Positions 1 to 9,783 of a stretch of DNA of 64,000 nucleotides are shown in pieces. Numbering within the stretch: position 1 is the first letter of the stretch; each line of letters begins with the position of its first letter. The notes beneath the pieces are model-generated. The model had not been told where the DNA came from and ran no database searches. It worked only from the letters and a program-made list of their open reading frames with translations. The translations under genes and the position numbers were made by a program. Source of the stretch: Herbiconiux sp. (GTDB lineage: Bacteria; Actinomycetota; Actinomycetes; Actinomycetales; Microbacteriaceae). Location of the stretch: positions 62,001 through 126,000 of the forward strand of contig NZ_SCVE01000014.1 in NCBI RefSeq assembly GCF_004297105.1. The letters run 5' to 3'.

Positions 1-240
1 CGCGACCTGTCGGACGAGGAGGCGATCGCGCTGATGGCGGGGATGGCCTCCGCCGACGCCTCCACTCAGACGGGGGGAATATCGTTCGCCTCGGACGATG
101 TCGACTTCGGTGACGACGGTGCCGCATCCGCACTTCCTGCTGAGCGCGAGAGTGCGGGCAGCGACGCCGACCGGTTGATCGAGCAGGCCATGCAGCAGTC
201 GGATGAACAGAACACGACCTCGAGGGACAGCGAGTATTGA
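1..240 (+). CDS. C-terminal end of an unidentified protein (5' truncated)
   Basis: The reading frame is open from the first base and ends at a TGA, giving the last 79 residues of a longer protein. The visible part begins with a helical segment (RDLSDEEAIALMAGM) and continues as an acidic, Ser/Asp/Ala-rich tail without recognisable motifs. Its stop overlaps the TTG start of the SURF1 gene (TTGA), so the two are probably co-transcribed and translationally coupled. The family cannot be named from this tail. Confidence 0.6.
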   Translation, partial: RDLSDEEAIALMAGMASADASTQTGGISFASDDVDFGDDGAASALPAERESAGSDADRLIEQAMQQSDEQNTTSRDSEY

Positions 241-1070
241 GCTCCACTGAGACCAAGAAGACCACCGTCGGCAGCGTCATGCGCCGACCGCGCTGGATCG
301 CCGCGCTCGTGCTGGCGCTCGCGATCGCCGGCGGGTTCGCCGCGCTCGGGCAGTGGCAGCTCGAACGCGCCGTCTCGAGTGGCGAGGTGACCTACGGGCA
401 GACCGAGACGGTCATCCCGCTCGACGAGTTCGCGACGCCGCAGACGCCGGTGGTCGAGACCCAGGCCGCTCAGCGCACCACCGTCTCGGGGCATTTCGTG
501 GGCTCGGGCTACGAGATCCTCGGAGACCGGCTGAACGACGGAACCTCGGGCTACTGGGTGATCGGGCAGTTCGCCGTCGATCAGCCCGCCGACACCTACC
601 TCGCGGTGGCGATCGGCTGGACGCCGGACGGTGACCTCGCCCGGCGCACCGCAGAGCAGCTCGCCGCGAACGGCGACACCGTGCCGGAGACGATCGAGGG
701 CCGCTATCTGCCCACGGAGGCGCCGAACACCAAGGATGCCAAGGCTGCGACCGGCGACATCTCTCCGCTCCTCGGCGGCTCGTTGCAGACGTCGATGTCG
801 GTGGCGTCGCTCGTGAACGTCTGGCCCGAGTTCGATGCCGCGGCCGACGTGTACGGCGGTTATCTGGTGCTCGACCAGGCCCCGGATGCGCTTCAGCCGA
901 TCGCCTCGCCCGAACCCGATCGCTCGGTGCAGCTGAACTGGCTGAACATCTTCTACGCGGCCGAATGGGTGGTGTTCGCGGGCTTCGCCGTGTACCTCTG
1001 GTACCGCCTGGTGCGTGACGCCTGGGAGCGCGAGAACGAGGATGACGACGACGATGCGCAGGTAGTCTAG
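237..1070 (+). CDS. SURF1-family cytochrome oxidase biogenesis protein
   Basis: Predicted membrane protein of 277 residues that assists assembly of the haem-copper cytochrome c oxidase. Seen: an N-terminal transmembrane helix (about residues 18-38) followed by the family hallmark GQWQLERA, a large extracytoplasmic loop, and a second helix near the C-terminus (about 238-258, FYAAEWVVFAGFAVYLWYR) before an acidic tail. This two-helix arrangement and the length are typical of SURF1. The TTG start overlaps the preceding TGA. The protein ends four bases before the next gene. Confidence 0.9.
   Translation: MSSTETKKTTVGSVMRRPRWIAALVLALAIAGGFAALGQWQLERAVSSGEVTYGQTETVIPLDEFATPQTPVVETQAAQRTTVSGHFVGSGYEILGDRLNDGTSGYWVIGQFAVDQPADTYLAVAIGWTPDGDLARRTAEQLAANGDTVPETIEGRYLPTEAPNTKDAKAATGDISPLLGGSLQTSMSVASLVNVWPEFDAAADVYGGYLVLDQAPDALQPIASPEPDRSVQLNWLNIFYAAEWVVFAGFAVYLWYRLVRDAWERENEDDDDDAQVV
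1063..1068 (+). promoter_or_regulatory. Leaderless -10 hexamer for the DUF3817 gene
   Basis: TAGTCT ends six bases before the ATG at 1075, so transcription would start at or next to the start codon. It lies inside the 3' end of the SURF1 gene. The same spacing recurs at other genes of the window. Confidence 0.45.
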
Positions 1071-1074
1071 AGAC

Positions 1075-1524
1075 ATGGCCCTCGCACCCAAATTGAAGGA
1101 CTTCCCGCGCATCCGCGGGGCGCTGAAGTTCTACCAGGTCGCCTCCGTCATCACCGGTGTCATGCTGCTCCTGCTCTGCACCGAGATGCTTCTCAAGTAC
1201 ACGCCGCTCGGGGTCGAGCTCGAGCTCGGCGGCCCGCGCGGCTTCCTGGCGTTCGTGCCGGCGACCACGGTGGTGGCCGTGAACCTCAGCACCGGCATCC
1301 TGATCGCGCACGGCTGGTTCTACGTGGTGTACCTCTTCTCCGACTTCCGTCTGTGGAGCCTGATGCGCTGGCCGTTCTGGCGGTTCATCGTGATCGCTCT
1401 CGGCGGCATCATCCCGTTCCTCTCCTTCTTCCTCGAAGCGCGCATCGCGCGCGAGGTGAAGGAGTACCTCGCCTCGCGTGAAGCGCAGGCGCCCACCCCC
1501 GAGCCCGTGGAGGCATCCCATTAG
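1075..1524 (+). CDS. DUF3817 family integral membrane protein
   Basis: A 149-residue membrane protein. After a short amphipathic start it has about three hydrophobic segments (residues 25-45, 60-85 and 103-123), separated by short loops with conserved-looking aromatic residues ([23 protein letters not shown]). The pattern matches DUF3817, a family of unknown function often encoded next to SURF1 or guaA in actinobacteria. It starts four bases after SURF1 and ends seven bases before the guaA start. No catalytic residues are recognisable. Confidence 0.75.
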   Translation: MALAPKLKDFPRIRGALKFYQVASVITGVMLLLLCTEMLLKYTPLGVELELGGPRGFLAFVPATTVVAVNLSTGILIAHGWFYVVYLFSDFRLWSLMRWPFWRFIVIALGGIIPFLSFFLEARIAREVKEYLASREAQAPTPEPVEASH

Positions 1525-1531
1525 CGCAGCA

Positions 1532-3133
1532 GTGACCCCCGATCACGCGGAGCTCACCCGCCCCGTTCTCGTGGTCGACTTCGGTGCCCAGTACGCACAG
1601 CTCATCGCCCGGCGTGTGCGCGAGGCGAGTGTCTACTCCGAGATCGTGCCGCACTCGATCAGCGCGGCCGAGGTCGTGGCGAAGAACCCGGTCGGCATCG
1701 TTCTGAGCGGTGGCCCCTCGAGCGTCTACGAAGAAGGCGCTCCGCAGTTCGACCCGGCCATCTTCGAGCTCGGAATCCCTGTGATGGGCATCTGCTACGG
1801 CTTCCAGGTGATGGCTCGTGCGCTCGGCGGCGAGGTCGCGAAGACCGGCGCCCGCGAGTACGGGTCGACGGATGTCTCGCTCGACGCCGTGGTGTCGTCC
1901 GGCTCCGACGGCAGCGTGCTGCTCGCCGACCAGCCCTCCGACCAGACCGTGTGGATGAGTCACGGCGACTCGGTGGTCGAAGCCCCCGCGGGCTTCGAGG
2001 TGCTGGCCCGCACCTCGTCGACGCCGGTGGCTGCGTTCGCCGACGCGTCGCGGGGCCTCTACGGGGTGCAGTGGCATCCCGAGGTGAAGCACACGCAGTA
2101 CGGGCAAGACGTCATCGAGAACTTCCTGCACCGGGCCGCCGGCATCCCCGCCGACTGGAACCCGGGCAACGTCATCGCCGACCAGGTGGCCGCCATCCGT
2201 GCCCAGGTCGGAACGGGCCGCGTCATCTGCGCCCTCTCCGGCGGTGTCGACTCGGCTGTCGCCGGTGCGCTTGTGCACGCTGCGGTGGGCGACCAGCTGG
2301 TGTGCGTGTTCGTCGACCACGGACTTCTCCGCGAAGGCGAGCGCCGCCAGGTCGAAGAGGACTACGTGGCCTCCACCGGCGTGCGACTCGTCACGGTCGA
2401 CGCCCGTGAGCGGTTCCTCACCGCGCTCGCCGGGGTGAGTGACCCCGAGGAGAAGCGCAAGATCATCGGGCGCGAGTTCATCCGCACCTTCGAGGCGGCT
2501 CAGGCCGACCTCATCGCCGAGGCCGCGGCCGACGGCGACCCCATCCGCTATCTCGTGCAGGGCACGCTCTACCCCGACGTGGTGGAGTCCGGCGGTGGCA
2601 GCGGTACGGCCAACATCAAGAGCCACCACAACGTGGGCGGGCTGCCCGAAGACCTCGACTTCGAGCTGGTGGAGCCGCTGCGTGCGCTCTTCAAAGACGA
2701 GGTACGGGCCATCGGCCGCGAGCTCGGACTGCCCGAGGTGATCGTGTCGCGCCAGCCGTTCCCCGGCCCCGGTCTCGGCATCCGCATCGTGGGAGAGATC
2801 ACCTTCGAGCGGCTCGAACTGCTGCGGCAAGCCGATGCCATCGTGCGCGCCGAGCTCACCGCCGCCGGCCTCGACGCCGAGATCTGGCAGTGCCCTGTGG
2901 TGCTGCTGGCCGATGTGCGCTCGGTGGGCGTGCAGGGCGACGGACGCACCTACGGGCACCCGATCGTGCTGCGGCCCGTCTCGAGCGAAGATGCGATGAC
3001 GGCGGACTGGACGCGTCTTCCTTACGACGTTCTCGCCCGCATCTCGAACCGCATCACCAATGAGGTGGCGGGTGTGAACCGCGTGGTGCTCGACGTCACG
3101 TCGAAGCCGCCGGGAACCATCGAGTGGGAGTGA
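1532..3133 (+). CDS. guaA: GMP synthase (glutamine-hydrolysing)
   Basis: Converts XMP, ATP and glutamine to GMP, the last step of guanine nucleotide synthesis. Seen: class I glutamine amidotransferase domain at the N-terminus with the nucleophile elbow GICYGFQ (Cys88) and WHPEV; an ATP-pyrophosphatase domain with the P-loop [10 protein letters not shown]; and the C-terminal dimerisation domain ending KPPGTIEWE. The frame is open further upstream, but GTG at 1532 is preferred because it yields 533 residues, close to the family length, and lies just after the preceding stop. A strong terminator follows. Confidence 0.96.
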   Translation: MTPDHAELTRPVLVVDFGAQYAQLIARRVREASVYSEIVPHSISAAEVVAKNPVGIVLSGGPSSVYEEGAPQFDPAIFELGIPVMGICYGFQVMARALGGEVAKTGAREYGSTDVSLDAVVSSGSDGSVLLADQPSDQTVWMSHGDSVVEAPAGFEVLARTSSTPVAAFADASRGLYGVQWHPEVKHTQYGQDVIENFLHRAAGIPADWNPGNVIADQVAAIRAQVGTGRVICALSGGVDSAVAGALVHAAVGDQLVCVFVDHGLLREGERRQVEEDYVASTGVRLVTVDARERFLTALAGVSDPEEKRKIIGREFIRTFEAAQADLIAEAAADGDPIRYLVQGTLYPDVVESGGGSGTANIKSHHNVGGLPEDLDFELVEPLRALFKDEVRAIGRELGLPEVIVSRQPFPGPGLGIRIVGEITFERLELLRQADAIVRAELTAAGLDAEIWQCPVVLLADVRSVGVQGDGRTYGHPIVLRPVSSEDAMTADWTRLPYDVLARISNRITNEVAGVNRVVLDVTSKPPGTIEWE

Positions 3134-3150
3134 CCGCTCCGCCCCCGAGC

Positions 3151-3190
3151 ACGAAGAAGGCCCCGTCCGAGTGGACGGGGCCTTCTTCGT
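3151..3190. terminator. Bidirectional intrinsic terminator between guaA and the Bax inhibitor-like gene
   Basis: Perfect 18-bp stem (3151-3168 with 3173-3190) and a four-base loop, reading AAGAAGGCCCC on one strand and GGGGCCTTCTT on the other. It lies between two convergent genes, so it can stop transcription from both sides. Confidence 0.9.
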
Positions 3191-3206
3191 GGGGGTGCTG
3201 CGTCGG

Positions 3207-4037
3207 TCAGTTTCTGAACATCGCGATGATGCGCAGCAGCTCCAGGTAGAGCCACACGAGCGTGAGCACGAGGCCGAAGGCGCCCGACCACTCGTACTTG
3301 CGCGGTGCACCCGCCTTGACGCCACGCTGGATCGAGTCGAAGTCGAGCACGAGCGAGTAGGCGGCGAGCAGCACGGCGAAGAGCCCGATGATGATGCCGA
3401 TCGGGAAGCCGCCGATGGTGGCGCCGCGAAGGCCCCACGGGTCGGTGACCACGCCGGTGATCATCAGCACGAAGTTGAGCAGCGAGAAGATGCCGTAGCC
3501 GACGAGGGCGATGAGGAACACCTTCGTCGCCCGCTTCGATGCGCGGATCTTGCCGCTCGCGAAGAGCGCGAGCGTGACGCCGAACACCGCGAGGGTGGCG
3601 AGCACGGCCTGAAGGACGATGCCCGACCATTGCGCCTCGAAGAAGCCCGAGATGGCACCGATCGCGAGGCCCTCGAAGGCCGCGTAGAGCAGGATCAGCG
3701 GAACCGAGGGCTCGCGCTTGAAGGCATTGACGAGGCCGAACACGAGACCGCCGATGACACCGCCGATCATCAGGCCGAGGCCGAGAACGGTGGGAACGGG
3801 GAAGTTCGCGAGGAATCCGATCGCCGCGGTCGCCAGCAGCACCACGAACATGCCGGCGGTCTTCAGGATGACGCCGTCGTAGCTCATGCGCTGGGTGTCG
3901 GTGGGCGTGGCCGACGGACGCTCGTACATGTCCTGGAGGCCCTCGGCCGAGATCGTGGGCGTCTGGTTCGCAACGGCCTTGCCGTTGAACACCGGATTGC
4001 GCGAGAAGGCCGGGTTGCTGGAGGTTGCTTCTGCCAT
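3207..4037 (-). CDS. Bax inhibitor-1/YccA family membrane protein
   Basis: A 276-residue protein with a soluble Asn/Pro-rich N-terminus (about 60 residues) followed by seven hydrophobic segments from about residue 62 to the end. Motifs of the actinobacterial YccA/BI-1 branch include SYDGVILKTAGMF before helix 1 and LDFDSIQRGVKAGAPRKYEWSG near the end; the acidic FDSIQ region is typical of the pH-sensing calcium-leak site of this family. Function in bacteria is uncertain. The ATG at 4037 is preceded by AAGAAGAG. The gene converges on guaA. Confidence 0.88.
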   Translation of the reverse strand: MAEATSSNPAFSRNPVFNGKAVANQTPTISAEGLQDMYERPSATPTDTQRMSYDGVILKTAGMFVVLLATAAIGFLANFPVPTVLGLGLMIGGVIGGLVFGLVNAFKREPSVPLILLYAAFEGLAIGAISGFFEAQWSGIVLQAVLATLAVFGVTLALFASGKIRASKRATKVFLIALVGYGIFSLLNFVLMITGVVTDPWGLRGATIGGFPIGIIIGLFAVLLAAYSLVLDFDSIQRGVKAGAPRKYEWSGAFGLVLTLVWLYLELLRIIAMFRN

Positions 4038-4169
4038 GTCAGTCTCTTCTTGATGGGGAACGTGATCGTGGACCCTTTCAGGGTAGTGCACCCGCCTGGA
4101 GGCGTGTCTGATAATCGCCCCTGATCGGGGGCATCGGCGACGCCGTGGGCGAACAGCGGCTGCGATCGC

Positions 4170-4175
4170 TAGCGT
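4170..4175 (+). promoter_or_regulatory. Leaderless -10 hexamer for the glycerophosphodiesterase gene
   Basis: TAGCGT ends six bases before the GTG start at 4182; no Shine-Dalgarno sequence is visible between them. No convincing -35 was found. Confidence 0.4.
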
Positions 4176-4181
4176 GGGTGG

Positions 4182-5204
4182 GTGACCTCCACGCGCCCCC
4201 TCGTCATCGGCCACCGCGGCGCCAGCGGTTACCGCCCCGAGCACACGGCGGCGGCCTACGAACTCGCGTTCGCCCTGGGGGCGGATGCCGTGGAGCCCGA
4301 CGTCGTGCTGTCGAAAGACGGCGTGCCGGTGGTGCGTCACGAGAACGAGATCTCCGGGACCACGGATGTGGCCGACCGGGCGGAATTCGCCGATCGCCGC
4401 ACCACGAAGTCGATCGATGGGGAATGGCACACCGGCTGGTTCACCGAGGACTTCACCTGGGCCGAGCTGCGCACCCTTCGTGCCCGGGAGCGGCTCACGT
4501 CTCTGCGGCCGGGCAGTGCGACGTACGACGGGCGGTTCGGCATCCTGCGACTTGCAGAAGTGCTCCGCCTCGTGGAGAAGGCATCGCACTTCACCCCGCG
4601 CACCGCCGTGGTGGAGCTGAAGCACTCGACCTACTTCGACTCCATCGGGCTCTCGCTGGAGAACGCCGTGGCCGCAGAGCTCGAGACCGCGGGCTGGGCG
4701 GGTTCGAGCGAGCGCCTGGTGGTGGAGTCGTTCGAGAAGAGCGCGCTCTTCCGACTGTGCGACCTCGGCGTCCGCGCACGCTGGATCTACCTCATCGAGG
4801 ACTCGGGGACACCGTTCGACCAGGTGGCCCGCCAGGGCGCGGCCGACGCGGCACCCTATGCCGAGGCACTCACCGATGCCGGCCTGACCGCGCTCGCCGG
4901 GGAGGTCGACGGCATCAGCCTCGACAAGGTCACCATCATGCCGCGCGATGGCGATGGCGCCGCCCCCGCGACCTCCGATGTCGTCGAGCGCGCCCACCGG
5001 GCCGGGCTGGATGTCTTCACCTGGACACTTCGCGCCGAGAACGCCTTCCTGCCCTCTGACTACCGGGTGGGGCGGACCGCGGGTGGCTTCGGCCGGTGGC
5101 AGGACGAGTTCGCTGCTCTGCTGGCAACCGGGGTCGACGGCGTGTTCGCCGACCAGCCCGATCTCGCGATCGCCGCACGTGAGAGCGTCGGTGGCGCGAA
5201 CTAA
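4182..5204 (+). CDS. Glycerophosphodiester phosphodiesterase
   Basis: Hydrolyses glycerophosphodiesters to glycerol-3-phosphate and an alcohol. The 340-residue protein has the GDPD signature: IGHRGASGYRPEHT near residue 8 (catalytic His-Arg and Glu), then AVEPDVVLSKDGVPVVRHE (metal-binding Glu/Asp and catalytic His), and VFTWTLRAEN with VDGVFADQPD at the end of the TIM barrel. No signal peptide is visible, so a cytoplasmic enzyme is likely. The GTG start fits a leaderless transcript. The stop is 12 bases before pcrA. Confidence 0.92.
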   Translation: MTSTRPLVIGHRGASGYRPEHTAAAYELAFALGADAVEPDVVLSKDGVPVVRHENEISGTTDVADRAEFADRRTTKSIDGEWHTGWFTEDFTWAELRTLRARERLTSLRPGSATYDGRFGILRLAEVLRLVEKASHFTPRTAVVELKHSTYFDSIGLSLENAVAAELETAGWAGSSERLVVESFEKSALFRLCDLGVRARWIYLIEDSGTPFDQVARQGAADAAPYAEALTDAGLTALAGEVDGISLDKVTIMPRDGDGAAPATSDVVERAHRAGLDVFTWTLRAENAFLPSDYRVGRTAGGFGRWQDEFAALLATGVDGVFADQPDLAIAARESVGGAN

Positions 5205-5207
5205 ACT
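5202..5207 (+). promoter_or_regulatory. Candidate -10 hexamer for pcrA
   Basis: TAAACT overlaps the stop codon of the upstream gene and ends nine bases before the ATG at 5217, which would give a leader of about three bases. Confidence 0.35.
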
Positions 5208-5216
5208 TGGTGCAGC

Positions 5217-7646
5217 ATGAGCGACACCACCGAATCCACCCCCCACAGCGTGACGCCGATCATCGTCGGCGGCCCCGGCGCGGGCCCCGGCTTCGAGGGC
5301 GACGAAGACGACGAGTTGCTCGCCGGGCTGAACCCCGAGCAGCGTGAGGCCGTGGTCTACCGTGGCAACGCCCTCTTGATCGTGGCCGGCGCGGGCAGTG
5401 GAAAGACCCGGGTTCTCACCCACCGCATCGCGGGCCTCATCAAGAGCGGCGAGGCGTGGCCGAGCCAGATCCTCGCCATCACCTTCACCAACAAGGCCGC
5501 GGCCGAGATGCGCGAGCGTGTCGGCGCCCTGCTCGGCCAGGTGGCCGAGGGCATGTGGATCTCGACGTTCCACTCCGCCTGCGTGCGCATCCTTCGCCGG
5601 GAGGCCGAGAACTTCGGCTTCACGAAGAGCTTCACCATCTACGACTCGCAGGATTCGCGGGCCCTCGTCAAGCGCATCATCAAAGACCTGCAGGCCGACA
5701 CGTACGGGTTCACGGTGTCGCAGGTGACGGGCAAGATCTCGAAACTGAAGAACGAGCTCACCGATGTCGAGAGCTACGCGCGGCAAGCGAACTTCTCCGA
5801 CCCCAACGACGCGATGTTCGTGGAGATGTTCCGCGCCTACTCGCGGGCGCTCCGCGAGGCCAACGCGTTCGATTTCGACGATCTGATCAGCCAGACCGTC
5901 TACCTCTTCCGCGCCTTTCCTCAGGTGGCGGAGAAGTACCAGCGGCGGTTCCGGCACATCCTGGTCGACGAGTACCAGGACACGAACCACGCGCAGTACT
6001 CGCTCATCCGCGAACTCACCCGGCCACCGCAGTCGAACGAACTCGCCGGTCTCAGCGCCTTCGCGGGCGGCGGCGCCTCGCTCACCGTGGTGGGCGACTC
6101 CGACCAATCGATCTACGCCTTCCGCGGCGCCGACATCCGTAACATCGTGGAGTTCGAGCGCGACTTCCCCGGTGCCCGCGTCGTGCTGCTCGAGCAGAAC
6201 TACCGTTCGACCCAGAACATCCTCTCGGCGGCGAACGCGGTGATCTCGAACAACTTCGATCGCAAAGACAAGAAGCTGTGGACGGCCGTGGGCGACGGCG
6301 ACAAGATCGTGGGCTTCACCGGCTACTCGGGCCACGACGAGGCGCAGTTCGTGGCCGACGAGATCGTGAAACTCCACGACTCGGGCACCGCCTACAAAGA
6401 CATCGCCGTGTTCTACCGCACCAACTCGCAGACCCGGGCGCTGGAGGAGATCTTCATCCGCTCCGCCCTGCCCTACCGGGTGCTGGGCGGCACGAAGTTC
6501 TACGAGCGCGCCGAGATCAAAGACGCGATGGCCTACCTCACCTCGGTGGCGAACCCCTTCGACGGGCTCGCGCTGCGCCGCATCCTCAACACCCCGAAGC
6601 GCGGTATCGGCCCGGCGACGGAGACGCAGCTCGCCTCCTTCGCCGAACGCGAGGGCATCAGCTACCGCGAATCGATGCGCCGTGCCGGCGAGCTCGGTCT
6701 CGGCCCGAAGGTGACCTCGGCCATCCTCCAGCTCGCCGCTCTGCTCGATGAGGCCGCCGCGCTCGTCGACCCCGAGAACCCGGCCGGTGAGTCGCCGGTG
6801 AGCGACGTGCTCGCTCTGCTCATGGAGAAGAGCGCTTACGTCACGAGCCTGCGCGCCAGTCGCGACCCGCAAGACGAAGCCCGCGCCGAGAACGTGGAGG
6901 AGCTGCTCGCGGTCACGAAGGAGTTCAACCGCAACAACCCCGACGGCACCCTCATCGACTTCCTCACCGAGGTCTCGCTGGTGGCCGCGGTCGACGACCT
7001 CGACGACACGAGCGGCACCGTGTCGCTGATGACGCTGCACACCGCGAAGGGCCTCGAGTACGACGCGGTGTTCCTCACCGGAGTCGAAGAAGACCTGCTG
7101 CCCCACCGGATGTCGGCAAGCGAGCCGGGCGGGCCGGCCGAGGAGCGCCGTCTCTTCTACGTGGGGATCACGCGGGCGAGAAAGCGGCTCTTCATCTCGC
7201 TCGCGATGACCCGCGCGCAGTTCGGTGAGACCGCCGTGGCGATGCCGAGCCGCTATCTCCAGGAGATCCCCGCAGAGCTGATCGACTGGCTGCAGTCGCC
7301 CGGCATGGCCACCTCGCGCGGCGGCACCGAGCCACGCGCACTCAACGCCAGTCGAGGGCGTTCCTCCTACGGCGCCGGTTCGCGCTGGAACAGCGACGCG
7401 GGCTTCGGCATCGCGCCTAGTCCGCCGCGGCCGAAGACCGAGTGGGCGAACCGGGTCACCGGCCAGGTGCGCGACAACGGCGACCTCGAGCTGGCTCCGG
7501 GAGACCGCATCCGACACACCGACTTCGGTGAAGGGCGCGTGAACCAGGTCACCGGCGAGGGAGCGAAGCGGGTGGCGCACGTTCAATTCGAATCGGCCGG
7601 GCCCAAGAAGCTGCTCATCAAGATCGCGCCGATCGAGAAGATCTGA
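5217..7646 (+). CDS. pcrA: ATP-dependent DNA helicase PcrA/UvrD (superfamily 1A)
   Basis: An 809-residue 3'-5' helicase for DNA repair and replication restart. All SF1A motifs are present: Q-motif GLNPEQREAV, Walker A VAGAGSGKTR, Ia ITFTNKAA, II LVDEYQDTN, III VVGDSDQSIYAFRGA, IV LEQNYRSTQNI, V TLHTAKGLEYDAVF and VI FYVGITRARKRL. An extended C-terminus ends in a Tudor-like segment (DRIRHTDFGEGRV) typical of PcrA, which binds RNA polymerase in relatives. The N-terminal 40 residues are low-complexity and acidic. Confidence 0.96.
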   Translation: MSDTTESTPHSVTPIIVGGPGAGPGFEGDEDDELLAGLNPEQREAVVYRGNALLIVAGAGSGKTRVLTHRIAGLIKSGEAWPSQILAITFTNKAAAEMRERVGALLGQVAEGMWISTFHSACVRILRREAENFGFTKSFTIYDSQDSRALVKRIIKDLQADTYGFTVSQVTGKISKLKNELTDVESYARQANFSDPNDAMFVEMFRAYSRALREANAFDFDDLISQTVYLFRAFPQVAEKYQRRFRHILVDEYQDTNHAQYSLIRELTRPPQSNELAGLSAFAGGGASLTVVGDSDQSIYAFRGADIRNIVEFERDFPGARVVLLEQNYRSTQNILSAANAVISNNFDRKDKKLWTAVGDGDKIVGFTGYSGHDEAQFVADEIVKLHDSGTAYKDIAVFYRTNSQTRALEEIFIRSALPYRVLGGTKFYERAEIKDAMAYLTSVANPFDGLALRRILNTPKRGIGPATETQLASFAEREGISYRESMRRAGELGLGPKVTSAILQLAALLDEAAALVDPENPAGESPVSDVLALLMEKSAYVTSLRASRDPQDEARAENVEELLAVTKEFNRNNPDGTLIDFLTEVSLVAAVDDLDDTSGTVSLMTLHTAKGLEYDAVFLTGVEEDLLPHRMSASEPGGPAEERRLFYVGITRARKRLFISLAMTRAQFGETAVAMPSRYLQEIPAELIDWLQSPGMATSRGGTEPRALNASRGRSSYGAGSRWNSDAGFGIAPSPPRPKTEWANRVTGQVRDNGDLELAPGDRIRHTDFGEGRVNQVTGEGAKRVAHVQFESAGPKKLLIKIAPIEKI

Positions 7647-7711
7647 CCCGCGAGAGGGCCTGCTCCGGCCGCTGAGCCCGGCTGCACCGGCTGGCCCGCG
7701 ACGGGCGGGGT

Positions 7712-9559
7712 TCACCTGCGGCTCCGCAGCGTGAGCCCGAGCGCGGCCAGGCCGCCCATGATGGCGATCACCGCGGCCGAGATGCCGACCGGACCGAGTC
7801 CGACCGGCGCCCCTGTCGAGGCCAGTGCTTGCGGCTGCGGGCTCGCGGAAGGCGTTGCGGACGGCGGCGGCGCGAAGGCGACTGATTCTTCGGCGTGCAC
7901 CCGCCGGTCGCTGAATCCGGCGATGAAGGGCGTCTGCGTTGCCGCATCCGGGACCTCGGGGGAGTCGACCAGGAAGTAGTAGAAGCCGGGCCGGGTCACC
8001 GCGATGCAGGGGGAGTCGTGCTCTCCGTCGGCGGCCACGATGGTGGTGACCGAACCCGCGACGGGATACTTCTGCCAGTCGACCGGCACGCTGCCGGCCG
8101 ACGGTGCCGAGGTCAGCGGACCGAGCAGGGTGCTCACGACCCGAAGGGGGTCGATGCCGGCCGGCAACCCCGACACCGCCAGGCGGTCGCGTACGCAGGC
8201 GGGGCCGTCGAGGGTGGAGTCGGAGGCTGCTGTGCGAATCTCGAGCGCCGCCGGAACGACGGTGGTCTCGTCGGCGACGCCGAACGCCGACTGCCAGGCG
8301 CCGATACGGCCGCCGCCACGATCGGCCGGCGTGCGACCGGGATCGATCGAATCCATCCAGACGTAGTAGCCCGCTGCCGACACGGTGCACGGCTCCGAGT
8401 GCACCGTGCCCGGGCCGGACTCCACCAGCCGCTCCACCGTGCACACCACGGGCGCCCCCACGGGAGCCGTGGCGGATTCGAGGGGGCGAGTGCCGAACGG
8501 GCCGAGCAGCACGCTCGTGATGACCACGGGGATCGGCGCGAGTGCTCCATCGGGCCGCCGGTAGACCGGCCACTCGCCACCCGTCGGAGAATCAGGATGC
8601 ACGTCGAGCCTCAGTTCATCGTGCAGCGAGGCGCCGGGCGCGGCCACGGGCGCGCTGGCCGTGGTCTGCACGCGCGGCTGGAAGGGGAGATCGTTCGGCC
8701 CGACCGAGCTGGCGGTGGCGTGCACCGCCATGGTGGTCGTGCTCGAGATGAGCAGGCTCTGACCCGCCCCCGTGTTGCGACCGAGCACGAACGAGGCACC
8801 GAACGGTAGATCGCGGTATTCCACGTCGACCGACACCGCCGCGCGGCCTCCCGACTGATCGGGCCGGATCGGCTGGGCCTCGCCGTTGCGCACCGTCATC
8901 GTGCGGCTGCCGTCTCCGAAGGTGGCGCCACGCAGCGTCATCGTGCCGGAGTATCGGCCGGGGTCGATCGTGCGGGTTCCGGCGAGGTAGTCGACCCGCA
9001 GCTGGGAGATGACGGAGCCTCCGGAACCCGCCACATTGAGTCCGAGGTCGACCCAGGCGCCCCGGGACGCGCCCCCCTCCCCGTTCGCGATACCGAGCAT
9101 GGTGTTGGCCCTGAACAGGACCTCGCCCGCGTCGCCGTCGGCGCGCTGGGCGTAATAGGCCTGATCATGCGGGGAGAGGCCCGTGATCGTCCAGGTGGCG
9201 AGCTGGGCCGCCGCCGTGTCGAGCCGATCGGTGGGCGCACCCCAGGTGCGGGCGATGTAGCTGAGCCGCGCGGCATCGTCGCGCGAGTACCGCCCGGTGC
9301 CGGGCCCGTCGACGTACTCGATGGCCGAGGCACCCGGAACCGGCTTCTGCGCTTCGAGACAGTAACCGAAGTTGCCGTCGCCGAGCAGATAGTTGCCGAG
9401 CCACGACGTGTGGTCTTTCGACCAGAGCACACCGGTGCCGTGACCGGTGACGGACAGCGCCTGGGCGGGCGCGGCGCTGAGCGCGGAGGTGACCGCGCCA
9501 AGGGGCAGCAGCAGGAGGCCCAGCAGGGCGAAGGCGAGGATTCGGAGTCGTGAGTTCAT
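7712..9559 (-). CDS. Cell-wall-anchored thioester-domain (TED) surface protein
   Basis: A 615-residue exported protein. Residues 1-34 form a signal peptide. The N-terminal domain carries the two hallmarks of bacterial thioester domains: Cys67 in GYCLE and Gln119 in [10 protein letters not shown], which in known TED proteins form an internal Cys-Gln thioester used for covalent attachment to targets. Two beta-rich domains follow, each with a Cys pair and a GYYVWMDS or GFYYFLVDS motif. A Pro/Ser stretch leads to the sorting signal ALASTG, a hydrophobic helix and RSRR, matching class E sortase LAxTG substrates. ATG at 9559 is chosen because it starts the signal peptide. No sortase gene lies in the window. 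Confidence 0.75.
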   Translation of the reverse strand: MNSRLRILAFALLGLLLLPLGAVTSALSAAPAQALSVTGHGTGVLWSKDHTSWLGNYLLGDGNFGYCLEAQKPVPGASAIEYVDGPGTGRYSRDDAARLSYIARTWGAPTDRLDTAAAQLATWTITGLSPHDQAYYAQRADGDAGEVLFRANTMLGIANGEGGASRGAWVDLGLNVAGSGGSVISQLRVDYLAGTRTIDPGRYSGTMTLRGATFGDGSRTMTVRNGEAQPIRPDQSGGRAAVSVDVEYRDLPFGASFVLGRNTGAGQSLLISSTTTMAVHATASSVGPNDLPFQPRVQTTASAPVAAPGASLHDELRLDVHPDSPTGGEWPVYRRPDGALAPIPVVITSVLLGPFGTRPLESATAPVGAPVVCTVERLVESGPGTVHSEPCTVSAAGYYVWMDSIDPGRTPADRGGGRIGAWQSAFGVADETTVVPAALEIRTAASDSTLDGPACVRDRLAVSGLPAGIDPLRVVSTLLGPLTSAPSAGSVPVDWQKYPVAGSVTTIVAADGEHDSPCIAVTRPGFYYFLVDSPEVPDAATQTPFIAGFSDRRVHAEESVAFAPPPSATPSASPQPQALASTGAPVGLGPVGISAAVIAIMGGLAALGLTLRSRR

Positions 9560-9681
9560 GGCACCAGGCTCCGCGAGCATCCGTCGGCCCGTGGTCGCTC
9601 ACGACGATCTGTGGAGAACAGCCCCGGTTGCCGGTTCGGGGAGGACAAGTCGCCCGTCAGGACGGGGGTAGAGTGCTAGAT

Positions 9682-9714
9682 GGTGTCCGGAGCGATGGAG
9701 GGGACACACCTTTT
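9682..9714 (+). terminator. Terminator-like hairpin in the leader of sucC
   Basis: GGTGTCC (9682-9688) can pair with GGACACACC (9702-9710, one bulged base), followed by TTTT. A TAGAGT hexamer lies just upstream (9669-9674). It could be an attenuator in the 5' leader of sucCD or a chance structure. Confidence 0.3.
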
Positions 9715-9783
9715 GTCGCGCCGTCAGTCATGCCCTGCGAAACCCCTGCAGGCACGAAACGAAAAGCGGATTGGAAGACCAGC

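Noticed and set aside
3207..8573. A minus-strand open frame of 1788 codons running through the glycerophosphodiesterase and pcrA genes
   Set aside because: Only its end (from 4037) is a real gene. The rest is antisense to clearly conserved helicase motifs and is Arg/Gly/His-rich, the usual artefact of high GC third positions.
9550..9783. Upstream in-frame extension of sucC
   Set aside because: SucC homologues begin at DLFEYQ; the extension is not conserved-looking and covers a hairpin and promoter-like sequence.
9669..9783. A known sucC-type or 2-oxoglutarate riboswitch before sucCD
   Set aside because: Only simple hairpins are seen; no match to the conserved bases of described motifs could be made by eye.
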